This document shows, piece after piece, positions 45,701-60,342 of a stretch of 64,000 nt of DNA. Each line of letters starts with the position of its first letter. Position 1 is the first letter of the stretch. The translations under genes and the position numbers were made by a program. This DNA is from Vreelandella lionensis (GTDB lineage: Bacteria; Pseudomonadota; Gammaproteobacteria; Pseudomonadales; Halomonadaceae). A model generated the notes under the pieces. The model was given only the letters and a program-made list of their open reading frames with translations. It had not been told where the DNA came from and did no database searches. The stretch lies in NCBI RefSeq assembly GCF_002087295.1, contig NZ_MWVI01000100.1:1-64000 (forward strand), written 5' to 3'.

Positions 45701-46026
45701 CACAGGGCACTGGCCCCGAGCAGTGAATAGAGCACGTCGGCCAGCCATGCACCAACCGGGCCCATCCAGTTACGCACATCGGTTTCAGGCCCTTGGTACG
45801 ACCAGCCGGGGTCGGCTGGATGGTAGCTAAACAGCGCCAATAGCAAAAAGACGCAGAGCGCCAGCATCACAACCACCACCCCTTCACGGGCGGATCCTTG
45901 CAGGCGCAAGCCAAATCGGCGCGCCTTATCCTTCGCGGCATTCACCCGCGTCGATGAATTAGAACTATATGGTGACTGACGCGACTGTCGCTGCGTTCGC
46001 TTGTCTACCGCCTTATTTACTTTCAA
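42799..46026 (-). CDS. ftsK: DNA translocase FtsK
   Basis: FtsK couples cell division to chromosome dimer resolution at dif. The 1075-residue protein has four N-terminal membrane segments (about 50-210). A long proline/glutamate-rich linker spans about 230-590. The RecA-like motor has Walker A GTTGSGKS near residue 730 and Walker [12 protein letters not shown] near 857. The C-terminal winged-helix gamma domain ([20 protein letters not shown]) reads KOPS sequences. The frame is intact despite its length, in contrast to many neighbours. Confidence 0.96.
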   Translation of the reverse strand: MKVNKAVDKRTQRQSRQSPYSSNSSTRVNAAKDKARRFGLRLQGSAREGVVVVMLALCVFLLLALFSYHPADPGWSYQGPETDVRNWMGPVGAWLADVLYSLLGASALWWPGMFGYAAWWLMRSRQVRFELDPVAIAVRAGGLVLLMFGTTMLGALHFYHPDSILPYASGGILGEGLVGTLKPLVSSGGVGLIAAALILIGFPLFRGMSWLQVADEVGRKLCRIGGWFSARRAKGREKRAERAAVRAAAKAASKKVKQRSWAEPSDTSTDAVDEEEETPAVNAAPRASESPAQHERPAVSERSPSSRRERREPSFSAPAEETQEETSTTDTSIPWEAAAVLSERHGAKPQSTSEPRTAAPEATPPAPAKTQEPEAPSEPLMSLSAKEPEPTQQPESAVEKVPAPKPETPAPTETPEPVPTHELGSNKPLRVEDEQERELYAASVPLRATRDEREPEATEPSAPTAFTSLPEPESEHPEPVTLRSEDSQPAYQAPSIAAEPRRERVPEVVPEPVWDDEDDDELSVRPVASATASSRHEPTFSTEPVEEETDSGPTLWTVEHLQSQRPAFETLSEPEGDVPSLQLLTPPEPHQPNYTDEQLADMAELLEVRLREYGVKAEVVDTWPGPVITRFEIKPAAGVKVSKISNLAKDLARSLMVKSVRVVEVIPGRPTVGIEIPNPHRAMIRLREVIDSDRYQQESSPLTMALGQDIGGGPVVANLGKMPHLLVAGTTGSGKSVGVNAMLISMLLKAKPDELKLIMVDPKMLELSVYDGIPHLLAPVVTDMKEAANSLRWCVAEMERRYKLMAAMGVRNIAGFNARLDEAERAGAQVADPLWEPQPWEMHQTPPVLEKLPYIVVVIDEFADMFMIVGKKVEELIARLAQKARAAGIHLILATQRPSVDVVTGLIKANIPSRMAFQVSSRIDSRTILDQGGAESLLGHGDMLYLPAGSGPPNRVHGAFVDDDEVHRVVDDWKRRGEPEYIEEILSGGVSADALTGLEAEGSDGDDAEQDALYDEAVQFVTETRKASISAVQRRFKIGYNRAARLVEAMEGAGVVSSMGTNGAREVMAPPPVGH

Positions 46027-46143
46027 GCGATTCTCCCTTTACACCACACGGTGTCTTTAATCCACTGGCGAGTTTGCATCATACCGAGCATCCTTCCGCC
46101 GTCACAGCGCTTCTATAGAAGCTATCAGCAACAGGAGCAAGCG

Positions 46144-46892
46144 ATGCTACCTTGGCTCTCATCGCCACACCCTTCATTTCCATCTACCGAACAGGCATAG
46201 AGTCTCCCAACGGCCTCCTAGCCGCCGGTGGAGAGCTTACACCAGCCTGGCTGGTAGACGCTTACCGGAAAGGGATATTTCCTTGGTATAGCGACGAGGT
46301 CCCCATTTTATGGTGGAGCCCTGACCCGCGCATGATACTGCTGCCTGCTCAGTTTAAACGACGCCGCAGTCTAGCTAAACGGCTGCGACATGGTGGTTTT
46401 AGCGTGACACTAGATCAACAGTTCACCCAGGTCGTTGAGGCATGTGCTGCTCCCCGTAAAAATGAACCGGGCCTTTGGATTAACCCGGATATGCGTCGCG
46501 CCTATCAGCGCCTTCACGAACTTGGCATCGCCCACAGCATTGAGGTACACCGTGACGGCGAGCTGGTCGGCGGGCTGTATGGGCTGGCCATGGGGCCAGG
46601 GTTCTTTGGTGAGTCGATGTTTTCACGTCAACCCGATGCTTCCAAAATTGCGCTGGCCTACTTGGCAGGCGCCATGCAACGCCATGGTGGTGCACTCATC
46701 GACTGCCAAATGCACACGCCGCATTTAGCCAGCCTGGGTGCGACAACAGTCGCCCGTAGCACGTTCATCAACTATCTTGAACAATGGTTGCCAGAAAAGG
46801 CTTTTCGCTTATCACCACCTGCTCATCAGACGCCATCCGTGCCTGCCTCACCATGGCTGGCGGCGATACCTTCAGGCGCTGAAGCAGAGTGA
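46144..46892 (+). CDS. aat: Leucyl/phenylalanyl-tRNA-protein transferase, one frameshift
   Basis: Aat attaches Leu or Phe to N-terminal Lys/Arg, making N-degrons. The true start is the ATG at 46144, with AGGAG upstream and the family N-terminus MLPWLSSPHPSFPSTEQA. One base is missing near 46198; the frame then continues ESPNGLLAAGGELTPAWLV. The motif WINPDMRRAYQRLHELGIAHS and GESMFSRQPDASKIAL follow. About 249 residues. It is 30 bases before bpt. Confidence 0.93.
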
Positions 46893-46922
46893 CCGCGCCG
46901 TTTTTCACCAAGGAGGCAAGCC

Positions 46923-47657
46923 GTGAGTAGTAACGCTCCTCGCCGCCCTGTGCGGGATTTGCGCTTCTTCCTAACCGTTCCTCATGCCTGCAGCTATCTT
47001 CCTGGCAAAGAGGCAACAACACTGTTTCTGGACCCTCAGGAGTCGCCGGTGCCTGGGGTGTACGACTCACTGTCTCTGCTTGGCTTTCGACGCAGCGGAC
47101 GCCACTTATACCGCCCTCACTGCGAGGGTTGCAATGCCTGCCGTTCGGTACGCATTCCAGTAGACGAATTTAGCGCCAACCGCACCCAGCGCAAACTTTG
47201 GCGACGCAATGCCGATATTGAGACCCGGGTGATTGCCGCACGCTTCGATGCGGCCCACTATGCGCTGTACGCCGACTATATTCGTCAGCGTCATGCCGAT
47301 GGCGATATGTACCCCCCTAGCCGCGACCAATACCGTACCTTCTTAACGCTAGAAGAGCCCTATGCACACCTACTGGAGATGTATCTAGAGGGCGAACTGG
47401 TGGCCGTGGCAGCGTTTGACCAGCTAGAGCATGGTCTTTCGGCCATTTATACGTTTTTCAAAGTGGATGAGTCGCTTGAAAAGCGCTCGCTGGGCACCTT
47501 TGCTATCTTAAAGTTGATTGCGCTCTGCCAAGAAAAAGCGCTGCCGCACCTTTATCTCGGGTACTGGATTGAGGAGTGTCGTAAGATGCGCTACAAGCAA
47601 GCTTTTTCACCGATTGAACTGCTGGATGGACGGCACTGGCGACCTATAATTCGTTAA
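46923..47657 (+). CDS. bpt: Aspartate/glutamate leucyltransferase (Bpt)
   Basis: Bpt attaches leucine to N-terminal Asp or Glu so that ClpS can recognise the protein. It has 244 residues and a GTG start behind AAGGAGG. The conserved CSYLPGKEATTLFLDP and the double-Cys HCEGCNACRSVRIPV are present, as is YTFFKVDESLEKRSLGTFAI. It is functionally linked to aat before it and to clpS/clpA across infA. Confidence 0.94.
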   Translation: MSSNAPRRPVRDLRFFLTVPHACSYLPGKEATTLFLDPQESPVPGVYDSLSLLGFRRSGRHLYRPHCEGCNACRSVRIPVDEFSANRTQRKLWRRNADIETRVIAARFDAAHYALYADYIRQRHADGDMYPPSRDQYRTFLTLEEPYAHLLEMYLEGELVAVAAFDQLEHGLSAIYTFFKVDESLEKRSLGTFAILKLIALCQEKALPHLYLGYWIEECRKMRYKQAFSPIELLDGRHWRPIIR

Positions 47658-47795
47658 ACTGGTCAGCTTTTTTGCCTTGACGGCGGGCTTACGGCACAAT
47701 ATAGCGCTGTTTCTTAGGCGAGCAGGTTTGTGCCAACGCTTATTGAAACAATCATTCGACCAACCACGATGTAAAATAAGTGAGGATCTGCCTAT

Positions 47796-48014
47796 ATGGC
47801 ACGCGAAGATCATATTGAAATGGAAGGCGTTATTGTTGATACCCTTCCCAACACCATGTTCCGGGTTGAGCTGGAAAACGGTCACGTTGTGACTGCCCAT
47901 ATCTCTGGCAAAATGCGTAAAAACTACATCCGCATTCTGACCGGCGACAAGGTTAAGGTAGAGCTGACGCCTTACGATCTCTCCAAAGGCCGTATTGTTT
48001 ACCGCTCGCGCTAA
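47796..48014 (+). CDS. infA: Translation initiation factor IF-1
   Basis: IF-1 binds the ribosomal A site during initiation. The 72-residue S1-fold protein ([20 protein letters not shown], then [19 protein letters not shown]) is nearly invariant across proteobacteria. It stands 138 bases after bpt. Confidence 0.98.
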   Translation: MAREDHIEMEGVIVDTLPNTMFRVELENGHVVTAHISGKMRKNYIRILTGDKVKVELTPYDLSKGRIVYRSR

Positions 48015-48190
48015 GCCTTGAAACACCTTCAAGCAATGAACGTCTGTTCGCGCGTGTACGTCGGATGGCTGGCTGTGAATAGTGCGTAATTACGGCGCCG
48101 CTCCCTGAAAACGACAACGCCCCGTCGAAGACAGGGCGCTGTGCGTTAGCGGGTAATTGAGTCAGAGCTTGCGGGTACTTAGCGCCCTTC

Positions 48191-50467
48191 TCAGGGCGCG
48201 TCTGCCATTTCCGACGCAGCTGTCAGGTGTAGCTCACCCTCCTCTAAGCTGACATGCCCAATCCCACCGTGCTCCGCTAATTCACCGAACAGAATCATCT
48301 CTGCTAGCGGCTTCTTGAGCTTCTCTTGGATCAGGCGAGCCATTGGCCTTGCGCCCATATCCGGGTCGTAGCCTTTCTCTGCCAGCCAGTCTCGCGCCGT
48401 GTCGTCTACATCTAGCTGTACTCGCTTCTCGTCTAGCTGTGCCTGTAGCTCGATCAGGAACTTATCGACAACGTTACGCACCACCGTGGTGGGCAGCGCA
48501 TGGAACTGGATAATGCCGTCCAAGCGGTTGCCGGAACCTTGGCGAGAAGGTGCGGCGAATCACTTCCATGGCATCGGTAGAGTGATCCTGATTCTGGAAG
48601 CCAATAGAGCGACGTGATACCTGCTCTGCCCCTGCGTTAGAGGTCATAATCAAAATCACGTGACGGAAGTCCGCTTCGCGGCCGTTATTATCGGTCAGGC
48701 GGGCATGATCCATGACCTGCAGCAGCAGGTTAAAGACTTCCGGGTGGTCCTTCTCGATCTCGTCAAGCAGCAGTACACAGTGCGGCTGCTTGGTGACTGC
48801 TTCTGTTAACAGACCGCCTTGGTCATACCCAACATAGCCAGGAGGCGCACCGATCAAGCGTGATACGGTGTGACGCTCCATGTACTCAGACATATCAAAG
48901 CGGACGAGCTCAATGCCCATGATATGCGCAAGCTGTTTGGCGACTTCCGTTTTACCCACCCGGTTGGCCCGGCAAACAAGAAGTTACCCACGGGTTTGTC
49001 TGGCGACTTCAGACCCGCACGGGAGAGCTTGATGGCGGCAGACAGGGAGTCAATGGCTTCATCCTGCCCAAACACCAGCATTTTCAGATCGCGGTCTAGC
49101 TTTTCAAGCTGCTTGCGATCCGAGCTCGACACGCTCTTCGGTGGAATGCGGGCAATAGAGGCCACTACCGCTTCTACCTGCTCCACATCAATCGTGTTAG
49201 TGCGCACTTCCGGTGGCAGCATGCGCTGATGGGCGCCTGCTTCATCAATGACATCAATCGCCTTATCGGGCAGGAAGCGATCATTGATATAGCGATCCGC
49301 CAAGCGAGCAGCACTTTCTAGTGCACCATCGGTGTACTTAAGCTCGTGGTGCTCTTCAAAGCGCGAGCGAAGCCCTTTGAGGATCTTGATGGTGTCTTCA
49401 ACAGACGGTGCAAGCACATCGACTTTTTGGAAACGACGCGCCAGCGCACGATCTTTTTCGAAGATACCGCGAAACTCTTGGAACGTCGTCGAACCGATGC
49501 AGCGCAGCTCGCCAGATGACAATAGCGGCTTCAGCAGGTTAGAGGCGTCCATTACGCCACCCGATGCAGCACCCGCACCAATCACGGTGTGAATCTCATC
49601 AATAAACAGCACAGCATTGGGCTGTTTACGCAGCTCGCTTAGCAGGCTCTTGAGGCGTTTTTCAAAATCGCCTCGGTACTTGGTGCCTGCCAGCAGTGCG
49701 CCCATATCCAGTGAGTAAACCACCGCGTCGGCAATGACTTCCGGCACGTCTTCTTCGACGATGCGCTTGGCTAAGCCTTCGGCAATAGCGGTTTTACCCA
49801 CACCCGCTTCACCCACCAGGAGTGGGTTATTTTTACGACGGCGGGCCAGAATTTGCACAACGCGCTCAAGCTCATGGTCGCGGCCAATCAGAGGGTCGAT
49901 TTTACCCTGACGTGCCTGCTCATTGAGGTTGGTGGCGTAGCCGGTCAGCGGATGAGCAGCGCCTTCAGCGCTCCCCTCTTCTGCGTCGTCACTCTCTTGA
50001 GAGGCAGGTGATGGCGACGGGCCATGACCAGAGACTTTAGAAATTCCGTGGGCGATGTAGTTCACCGCGTCTACCCGCGCCACGCTTTGTTGTTTAAGGA
50101 AGTAAACCGCTTGACTCTCTTGCTCGGAAAAGATGGCCACCAGCACATTAGCGCCAGTCACTTCGCTTTTACCGGAAGATTGAACATGGAATACAGCACG
50201 TTGCAGCACGCGCTGGAAGCCCAGCGTTGGCTGCGTTTCACGGTCACCCTGACCTTCTGGGATCAGCGGTGTGGTCGAGTTAATGAAATCCTGCAGATCG
50301 GACCGCAGCTTGTCGAGGTTTGCCCCACACGCCTTCAGCACATCCACCGCAGAGGCATTGTCTAGCAGCGCCAGAAGCAGGTGCTCTACGGTCATGAATT
50401 CGTGGCGCTTTGAGCGAGCCACGGTGAAGGCCGTGTTCAGGGTCAGTTCAAGTTCTTTGCTCAGCAT
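48191..50467 (-). CDS. clpA: ATP-dependent Clp protease ATPase subunit ClpA, two frameshifts
   Basis: ClpA unfolds substrates for ClpP. Three frames join: a missing G near 48961 (GPTG to [10 protein letters not shown]) and an extra G near 48533 (SPRFR to [12 protein letters not shown]). The mended protein has 758 residues, as in E. coli. Two AAA modules have Walker A GEAGVGKT near 220 and GPTGVGKT near 500, with Walker B VLFIDEIH and [10 protein letters not shown]. The N-domain that binds ClpS is intact. Confidence 0.95.
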
Positions 50468-50621
50468 GGCAGTCCCCTTTTCGCTACTACCTAGGGCATA
50501 TCGCCACCTAGGGCTTGCGTCGGATCAGTTTAATCGACCGGCACTTTCAACATCGGGTACAAATGGCGTGGTTGCAAGCCCCTGTGCTACTTTTTTTCAA
50601 CGCTACTCATTTTAAATAGGC

Positions 50622-50945
50622 TTAATCAGCAGCTTCGATGTCACTCATTAGCGGGTGCTCGCATTCACGGGCATACTCATTCACTTGATAACTTTTAGTT
50701 TCAGCAATATCCCGGGTAAAAATGCCGCAAGTGGCTTTCCCCTGGGTGTGTACCGCCAACATCACCTGCACGGCTTTTTCGCTATCCATATTAAAAAAGC
50801 CTTGCAGCACTTCGACAACAAACTCCATGGGAGTGTAGTCGTCATTATGCAATACCACCTTGTACAGCGGCGGCTGTGCCACTGCTGGCTCAGCTGACTG
50901 TACTGCTAGGTCATCGTCATGCTCAGGCATGCCAGGGCGTGTCAT
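50622..50945 (-). CDS. clpS: ClpS adaptor protein
   Basis: ClpS delivers N-degron proteins to ClpA. The core [21 protein letters not shown] contains the NDD pocket residues, and [21 protein letters not shown] is typical. The start is uncertain: the ATG at 50945 gives a normal length of 107 residues, but upstream ATGs at 50969 and 50993 are in frame and no Shine-Dalgarno decides. It lies 154 bases ahead of clpA. Confidence 0.9.
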   Translation of the reverse strand: MTRPGMPEHDDDLAVQSAEPAVAQPPLYKVVLHNDDYTPMEFVVEVLQGFFNMDSEKAVQVMLAVHTQGKATCGIFTRDIAETKSYQVNEYARECEHPLMSDIEAAD

Positions 50946-51213
50946 GCCTGCATTTAAGGTGGCCACCATATATAGGCTTTCTGTATTAGGCATAAGCAAC
51001 AAGGATCATCTTCTCTCGGCTGACAGGCGATGTCTTACACGAAGGTATTACAGCACTGTGCTCGCCCAACATTATGCTTGGCTAATACTAAGCTCAGGCA
51101 ACACTAGGTGCTGTTAACACTGGGCTCGGTTGTACACACATAATCTGCTGTATAAGACGCGCGCCATCAACAAGGGTTCATGAAAAACTCAAAATTATCA
51201 CACTGGGCCAAAC

Positions 51214-51244
51214 AAAAAACCCCTGCCCGCAAAGCAGGCAGGGG
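51214..51244 (-). terminator. icd terminator
   Basis: CCCCTGCC pairs with GGCAGGGG, followed on the minus strand by a six-T run. Confidence 0.85.
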
Positions 51245-51280
51245 GTGTAGCAGCACTCAATTTACGATTGAGTGGGGCAA

Positions 51281-53828
<2,548 letters not shown>

Positions 53829-54536
53829 ATGAGCACCTTATATTTACTGCACAAACCCTACCGTATGCTCTCCCAGTTTACCGATAGCCAGGGCAGGGCC
53901 ACCTTGGCAGAGGTGATTCGCGCCCCAGGGGTGTACGCCGCTGGCCGCCTTGATTTTGATTCTGAAGGCCTGCTGCTACTCAGTGATGACGGGGGCCTTA
54001 TTCACCGCATTGCCCCCCCCAAACACAAGCAGCCAAAAACCTATTGGGTGCAGCTTGAAGGCCACATTACCGATGAAGCCATCCGCGCGCTCAAATCAGG
54101 CATTACGTTAAAAGATGGCCCGACCCTACCCGCCAAAGCGCGCCGTATAGCGCCGCCTGCTATTGCTGAACGTGACCCGCCGATCGACCCTAAGCGCCAC
54201 CCTCTCACCACCTGGCTAGAACTCACTATTAGCGAAGGCCGCAACCGCCAGGTGCGCCGTATGACTGCCCACGTAGGCTTTCCTACCCTGCGCCTGATTC
54301 GTGCGGCCATTGGCCCCTGGCAGCTTGGCGACCTGGCACCTGGAGAATGGCGTAAAGAAACCCTGCACGCACCGCGCCCGGGCAACGCCAAGCAGCCTCG
54401 CGCCGTGCCAAAAAAGGCTAAGCCAAAAAACGCCAAGCCGAAAAGCGCCTCACCAAAAGGCTCAGGTACCAATAAAGCGCGTGCCGCAAAAGCAGCCCCC
54501 AAACGAAGCACCAAATCCAGAGGCCCTAAAAAATGA
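53829..54536 (+). CDS. rluE: 23S rRNA pseudouridine synthase (RluE-like)
   Basis: An RsuA-family enzyme that probably modifies 23S rRNA U2457. The catalytic Asp is in AAGRLDFDSEGLLLL near residue 43, and LTISEGRNRQVRRMTAHVGF carries the RNA-contacting conserved Arg residues. The protein ends in a 45-residue lysine/alanine/proline tail of repeated AKPK-like units, likely disordered and RNA-binding. The start at 53829 begins the family sequence TLYLLHKPY. Its TGA overlaps the nudJ start as ATGA. Confidence 0.9.
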   Translation: MSTLYLLHKPYRMLSQFTDSQGRATLAEVIRAPGVYAAGRLDFDSEGLLLLSDDGGLIHRIAPPKHKQPKTYWVQLEGHITDEAIRALKSGITLKDGPTLPAKARRIAPPAIAERDPPIDPKRHPLTTWLELTISEGRNRQVRRMTAHVGFPTLRLIRAAIGPWQLGDLAPGEWRKETLHAPRPGNAKQPRAVPKKAKPKNAKPKSASPKGSGTNKARAAKAAPKRSTKSRGPKK

Positions 54537-54997
54537 ATACGCCTTCTCCTACTGTTCGGCCAACCATTCGCAGCACGGTGGCCTGTGTAATTCAGCAGGG
54601 CGAGCATTTTTTAATGGTGGAAGAGGATAAAGGTGGTGCCCACACGCTCTTTAATCAGCCAGCCGGGCATGTGGAACTTGGCGAAGGGCCGGTAGCCGCC
54701 ATACAGCGCGAGGTGCAAGAGGAAACGGCGTGGCAGGTATTGCTCACCGGCTAATTAGGGTTGTACGTTTTTCACACCCCAGAGGGAGAAACGTTTCATA
54801 GCCATGGATTTACCGGCGTCCCTGAACAGCCGCTCACCACGGCGATTGACCCGGCCATTGTGGCTACCCATTGGTTAACACGCGATGAGATCGTCGCACT
54901 CGCGGCCGCGCAGCGGTTAAGAAGCCCGCTGGTGCTGAAACGCATTGACGATGCCCTGAACCACCGTCACTTCCCGCTTTCGGTGATCCAAGAGTGA
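54533..54997 (+). CDS. nudJ: Nudix hydrolase NudJ-like, with an in-frame stop
   Basis: A Nudix phosphatase of the NudJ type, normally next to mnmA as here. The Nudix box GHVELGEGPVAAIQREVQEETAW lies near residues 45-67, with Ala in place of the usual Gly after EET. A TAA at 54752-54754 interrupts the frame; the same frame continues LGLYVFHTPEGETFHSHGF and RSPLVLKRIDDALNHRHFPL. One substitution would account for it, unlike the indels elsewhere. It may be a true nonsense mutation or a base-calling error. Confidence 0.78.
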
Positions 54998-55064
54998 AGC
55001 ACTCGAAGCATCGAGCCCCCATCGTGTATAATCGCCGCCCAATTGCACACCACTTCAACTGAGG

Positions 55065-56225
55065 ATGCCAATGACATCCACCGATGGCACAGCCACCCAG
55101 GACGCGTCAGACACCCACACCGCTGCCACTGGTAAAGTGATTGTCGGCATGGCCGGCGGCTTCGACTCCTCCGTTTCTGCTCTCCTTCTGCTCCAACAGG
55201 GGTACGAGGTCGAGGGCCTGTTTATGAAAAACTGGGATGAGGACGACAACACCGAGTACTGCACGGCGAAGGAGGATCTCGCCGATGCCGAAGCGGTGTG
55301 CGCCAAGCTAGGGATCAAGCTGCACACGGCTAACTTCGCCGCCGAGTATTGGGACAACGTGTTCGAGCACTTCTTGGCAGAGTACAAAGCAGGCCGTACG
55401 CCCAACCCTGACATCCTGTGTAACCGGGAGATCAAGTTCAAGGTCTTCTTAGAGTATGCCGAGATGCTCGGTGCGAACAAAATTGCCACCGGCCACTATG
55501 TGCGCCAGGGCATTCGCGATGGCCTACCGCGCCTGCTGAAAGGCTTGGATGGCAATAAAGACCAAAGCTACTTCCTGCACGCCGTACCGGAAGCCGCCAT
55601 TGCTCGCACGCTGTTCCCGGTCGGCGAGCTTGAAAAACCCGAAGTACGTGCCCTGGCAGAGCAGCACGACCTCATCACCGCGAAGAAAAAGGACTCCACA
55701 GGCATCTGCTTTATCGGTGAGCGTCGTTTCCGCGACTTCTTGCAGCAGTACCTGCCCGCCCAGCCGGGCACCATCGAGACCCCTGAAGGCGATGAAATTG
55801 GCCAGCACATGGGCTTGATGTATTACACCCTGGGGCAGCGTCAAGGGTTAGGTATTGGCGGTTTGGCCAACTACTCCGAAGACCCCTGGTGCGTGGCGGC
55901 AAAAGATCTCGAGCGCAACGTGCTGATCGTGGTGCAAGGCAAGCATCATTCGCTGCTTTACACCAATGCACTCGCCACCGAGGCGATGGACTTGGGTCGC
56001 TGAAAAGCCGCCGGTTCAGCAAGGCCGCTTTACCGCCAAAACCCGCTACCGCCAAAGCGACTGCCCCTGCGAAATTGTCGCCCAGGCCGATGGCAGCGTT
56101 GAGGTTATTTTTGACGACCCGCAGTGGTCGGTCACGCCCGGCCAGTCGCTGGTGCTTTACGATAACGACATCTGCTTAGGCGGCGGCGTTATTCGCGCCA
56201 CCTGGAATGCCTCGGAGACCGCTGC

Positions 56226-56229
<4 letters not shown>
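55065..56229 (+). CDS. mnmA: tRNA 2-thiouridylase MnmA, one frameshift
   Basis: MnmA puts sulfur on wobble U34 of tRNA-Lys, -Glu and -Gln. A T is in excess near 55994 (AMD to [19 protein letters not shown]); the mended protein is about 388 residues. Catalytic Cys residues are in [12 protein letters not shown] and [12 protein letters not shown]. The PP-loop, normally SGGVDSS, reads AGGFDSS (near residue 30), with two replacements at an ATP-binding motif that is usually invariant. Its stop overlaps the hflD start. Confidence 0.93.
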
Positions 56230-58304
<2,075 letters not shown>

Positions 58305-58354
58305 ACGACGCTCTACGACACTGACGTAGCGCTCACTTGAACTAGGATAACGCC

Positions 58355-59535
58355 ATGAGTCATCACGATAAGCCACTCACCCTGCTAGGCGATTTAACGC
58401 CTGCAGACTTCTTGGCCAACTATTGGCAGCAGAAGCCACTGCTGATTCGTGGCGCTATCCCTGATTTCGTCAGCCCTATCGACCCCGATGAGCTGGCCGG
58501 GCTTGCCTGCGAGCCTGGAGTAGAGGCTCGGCTAGCGGAAGAGAACGGCCCTGATGGCCCTTGGCAGGTCTCCCATGGGCCGTTTGATAACGCCACCTTC
58601 GAGCGCCTTCAAGAAGGCCACTGGAGCCTGCTCGTTCAAGCGGTGGATCACTATGTGCCCTCTATCGCTGCGCTGATGGAAGAGTTTGATTTCCTGCCCA
58701 GCTGGCGGTTAGACGACATCATGGTGAGCTATGCGCCTCCTGGCGGAAGCGTAGGCCCCCATATTGATCAGTACGATGTGTTTCTGCTGCAAGCCAGCGG
58801 GCACCGTCGTTGGCAGCTAGGGGGCAAGCAGCCGGATAACGCCGCCATTATTCAGGGCATTGACCTGCGCATTCTGGAGTCTTTCGAGATTGAAGCAGAT
58901 TCCGACTGGACGCTGGCACCGGCGACATGCTCTACCTCCCCCCCGGCTGGGCACATCACGGTGTTAGCCAAACCGACGACTGCATGACGATTTCGGTGGG
59001 TTTCCGGGCGCCCTCTGCGGACGAAGCGATCACTTCTTACGCCGATTACATTGGCGAGCAGGTCTCGGACTCCTATCGCTACAGCGACGCGGGAATGACA
59101 GCGGCTGAAGAGTTAGGCGAGCTCGACGATGCCGCTGTTGAGCGTATGCGCCAGTTTATTCTCTCCACCCTGGATAACCCTGAACAGGTTGCCCAGTGGT
59201 TTGGCCGAGTGATGACCCAGCCAAAATATATCGATCAAGTCGTGGCCCTTGAGGAGCCGATGAGCGAAGCCGACCTTGTTGCTCAACTACAAGACGGTGA
59301 GCCACTGTTCCATATGCCGGGTTCTCGCTTTGCATGGCGCAGCGATGCGTCAGGCACCACGCTATTTGTCGATGGCGACGGGCATACCTGCTCAGAGACT
59401 CTGGCAAAACGCCTCGCTGACCCAACGCCGATGTACGAAGAGGTGCTGGAAATTGACGGCGCTAAAGCGCTGATTACACAGCTCATCAACAGCGGCAGCC
59501 TTGGTTTTATGGGCGAAGGCGACGACGAGGAGTAA
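58355..59535 (+). CDS. roxA: 50S ribosomal protein L16 arginine hydroxylase RoxA (YcfD), one frameshift
   Basis: A JmjC-type Fe(II)/2-oxoglutarate oxygenase that hydroxylates an Arg in L16. Iron ligands: His136 and Asp138 in GPHIDQYDVF and a His in LPPGWAHHGVSQ near 198. A G is missing near 58921 (TLAP to GDMLYLPPGW); the repaired protein has about 393 residues, with the C-terminal winged-helix-like part intact. It follows purB by 50 bases. Confidence 0.92.
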
Positions 59536-59538
59536 GGC

Positions 59539-59961
59539 GTGGAAGCGGTAACGGTAAAAAGTGGTAGTTGGGCATTACTGGGTGAGCCAGCCTCGCTGAT
59601 TCGCCGAATCGTCTTTATCGACGAGCAGCAAGTTCCTCAAGAGGAAGAGTGGGATGGCCGCGATACGGAGTGCATGCACTTTTTAGCCACTCTCAATGGC
59701 GAGCCGGTAGGCACCGCGCGACTGCTGCCCGATGGCCACATTGGCCGCGTTGCGGTACTTAGCAGCGCCCGAGGCACGGGCATTGGCTACCAGCTAATGG
59801 AGGCGGCCATTAAAGCCGCCCGCGAGGCCGGCCACCCTCATGCAGCGCTTAGCGCCCAGTTACATGCCCTCGCTTTCTATGAACGCCTGGGGTTTGTTGC
59901 CCATGGCGATGTGTTTATGGATGCGGGGATTCCCCATCGTGAGATGGAGCTCGCCCTGTAG
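59539..59961 (+). CDS. GNAT-family N-acetyltransferase
   Basis: A 140-residue acetyltransferase of the YjcF/ElaA-like group. The acetyl-CoA loop is RVAVLSSARGTGIGYQLME (R-G-T-G-I-G) near residues 75-93. The C-terminal LHALAFYERLGF is the usual motif B. The substrate is unknown. A GTG start lies three bases after roxA's stop, so the two are coupled. Confidence 0.88.
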   Translation: MEAVTVKSGSWALLGEPASLIRRIVFIDEQQVPQEEEWDGRDTECMHFLATLNGEPVGTARLLPDGHIGRVAVLSSARGTGIGYQLMEAAIKAAREAGHPHAALSAQLHALAFYERLGFVAHGDVFMDAGIPHREMELAL

Positions 59962-59982
59962 CCTGCCTTTGCCTGCCCTGCC

Positions 59983-60010
59983 AAAGCGCCACCCTGTGTG
60001 GCGCTTTTTT
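59983..60010 (+). terminator. roxA/GNAT terminator
   Basis: AAAGCGCCAC pairs with GTGGCGCTTT and is followed by a seven-T run. Confidence 0.87.
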
Positions 60011-60342
60011 TATGCCAATGTTTATTCCTATGACGAAAAACGACTACACAAACAGGGCGTTTGGCGTAGTCGCTGTCGTCGGACTACAACGCCGTGTGCC
60101 CCCAAGTGACAATTGTTGATTATCCTCGCCTAGTTGATAGTTATTGCACTGCAGCGTTAGTGAGCACCTCTTCGGAGACATTGACGCTGTGTGAAGCGAA
60201 GCGCCAAGCCGCGACGTTTTACTTAGAGACGATTGGCGTAGAGACAGCGCCGCGAAATTGAACAATGCTGGAATCTATCTCGCAGGTGCAGCATAAGAAT
60301 AAGCTAACGTGCGAACGACGATAACCCCGGAGGAAACAGCTC
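60011..60342. other. Regulatory region upstream of aceA
   Basis: This gene-free stretch of 332 bases holds an inverted repeat CGACTAC (60041-60047) with GTAGTCG (60066-60072) and a strong GGAGG site before aceA. Control of isocitrate lyase by acetate or growth phase would act here, but no known operator is recognised. Confidence 0.4.

Noticed and set aside
48108-48142. Terminator between infA and clpA
   Set aside because: The stem is only about five base pairs and no T tract follows on either strand.
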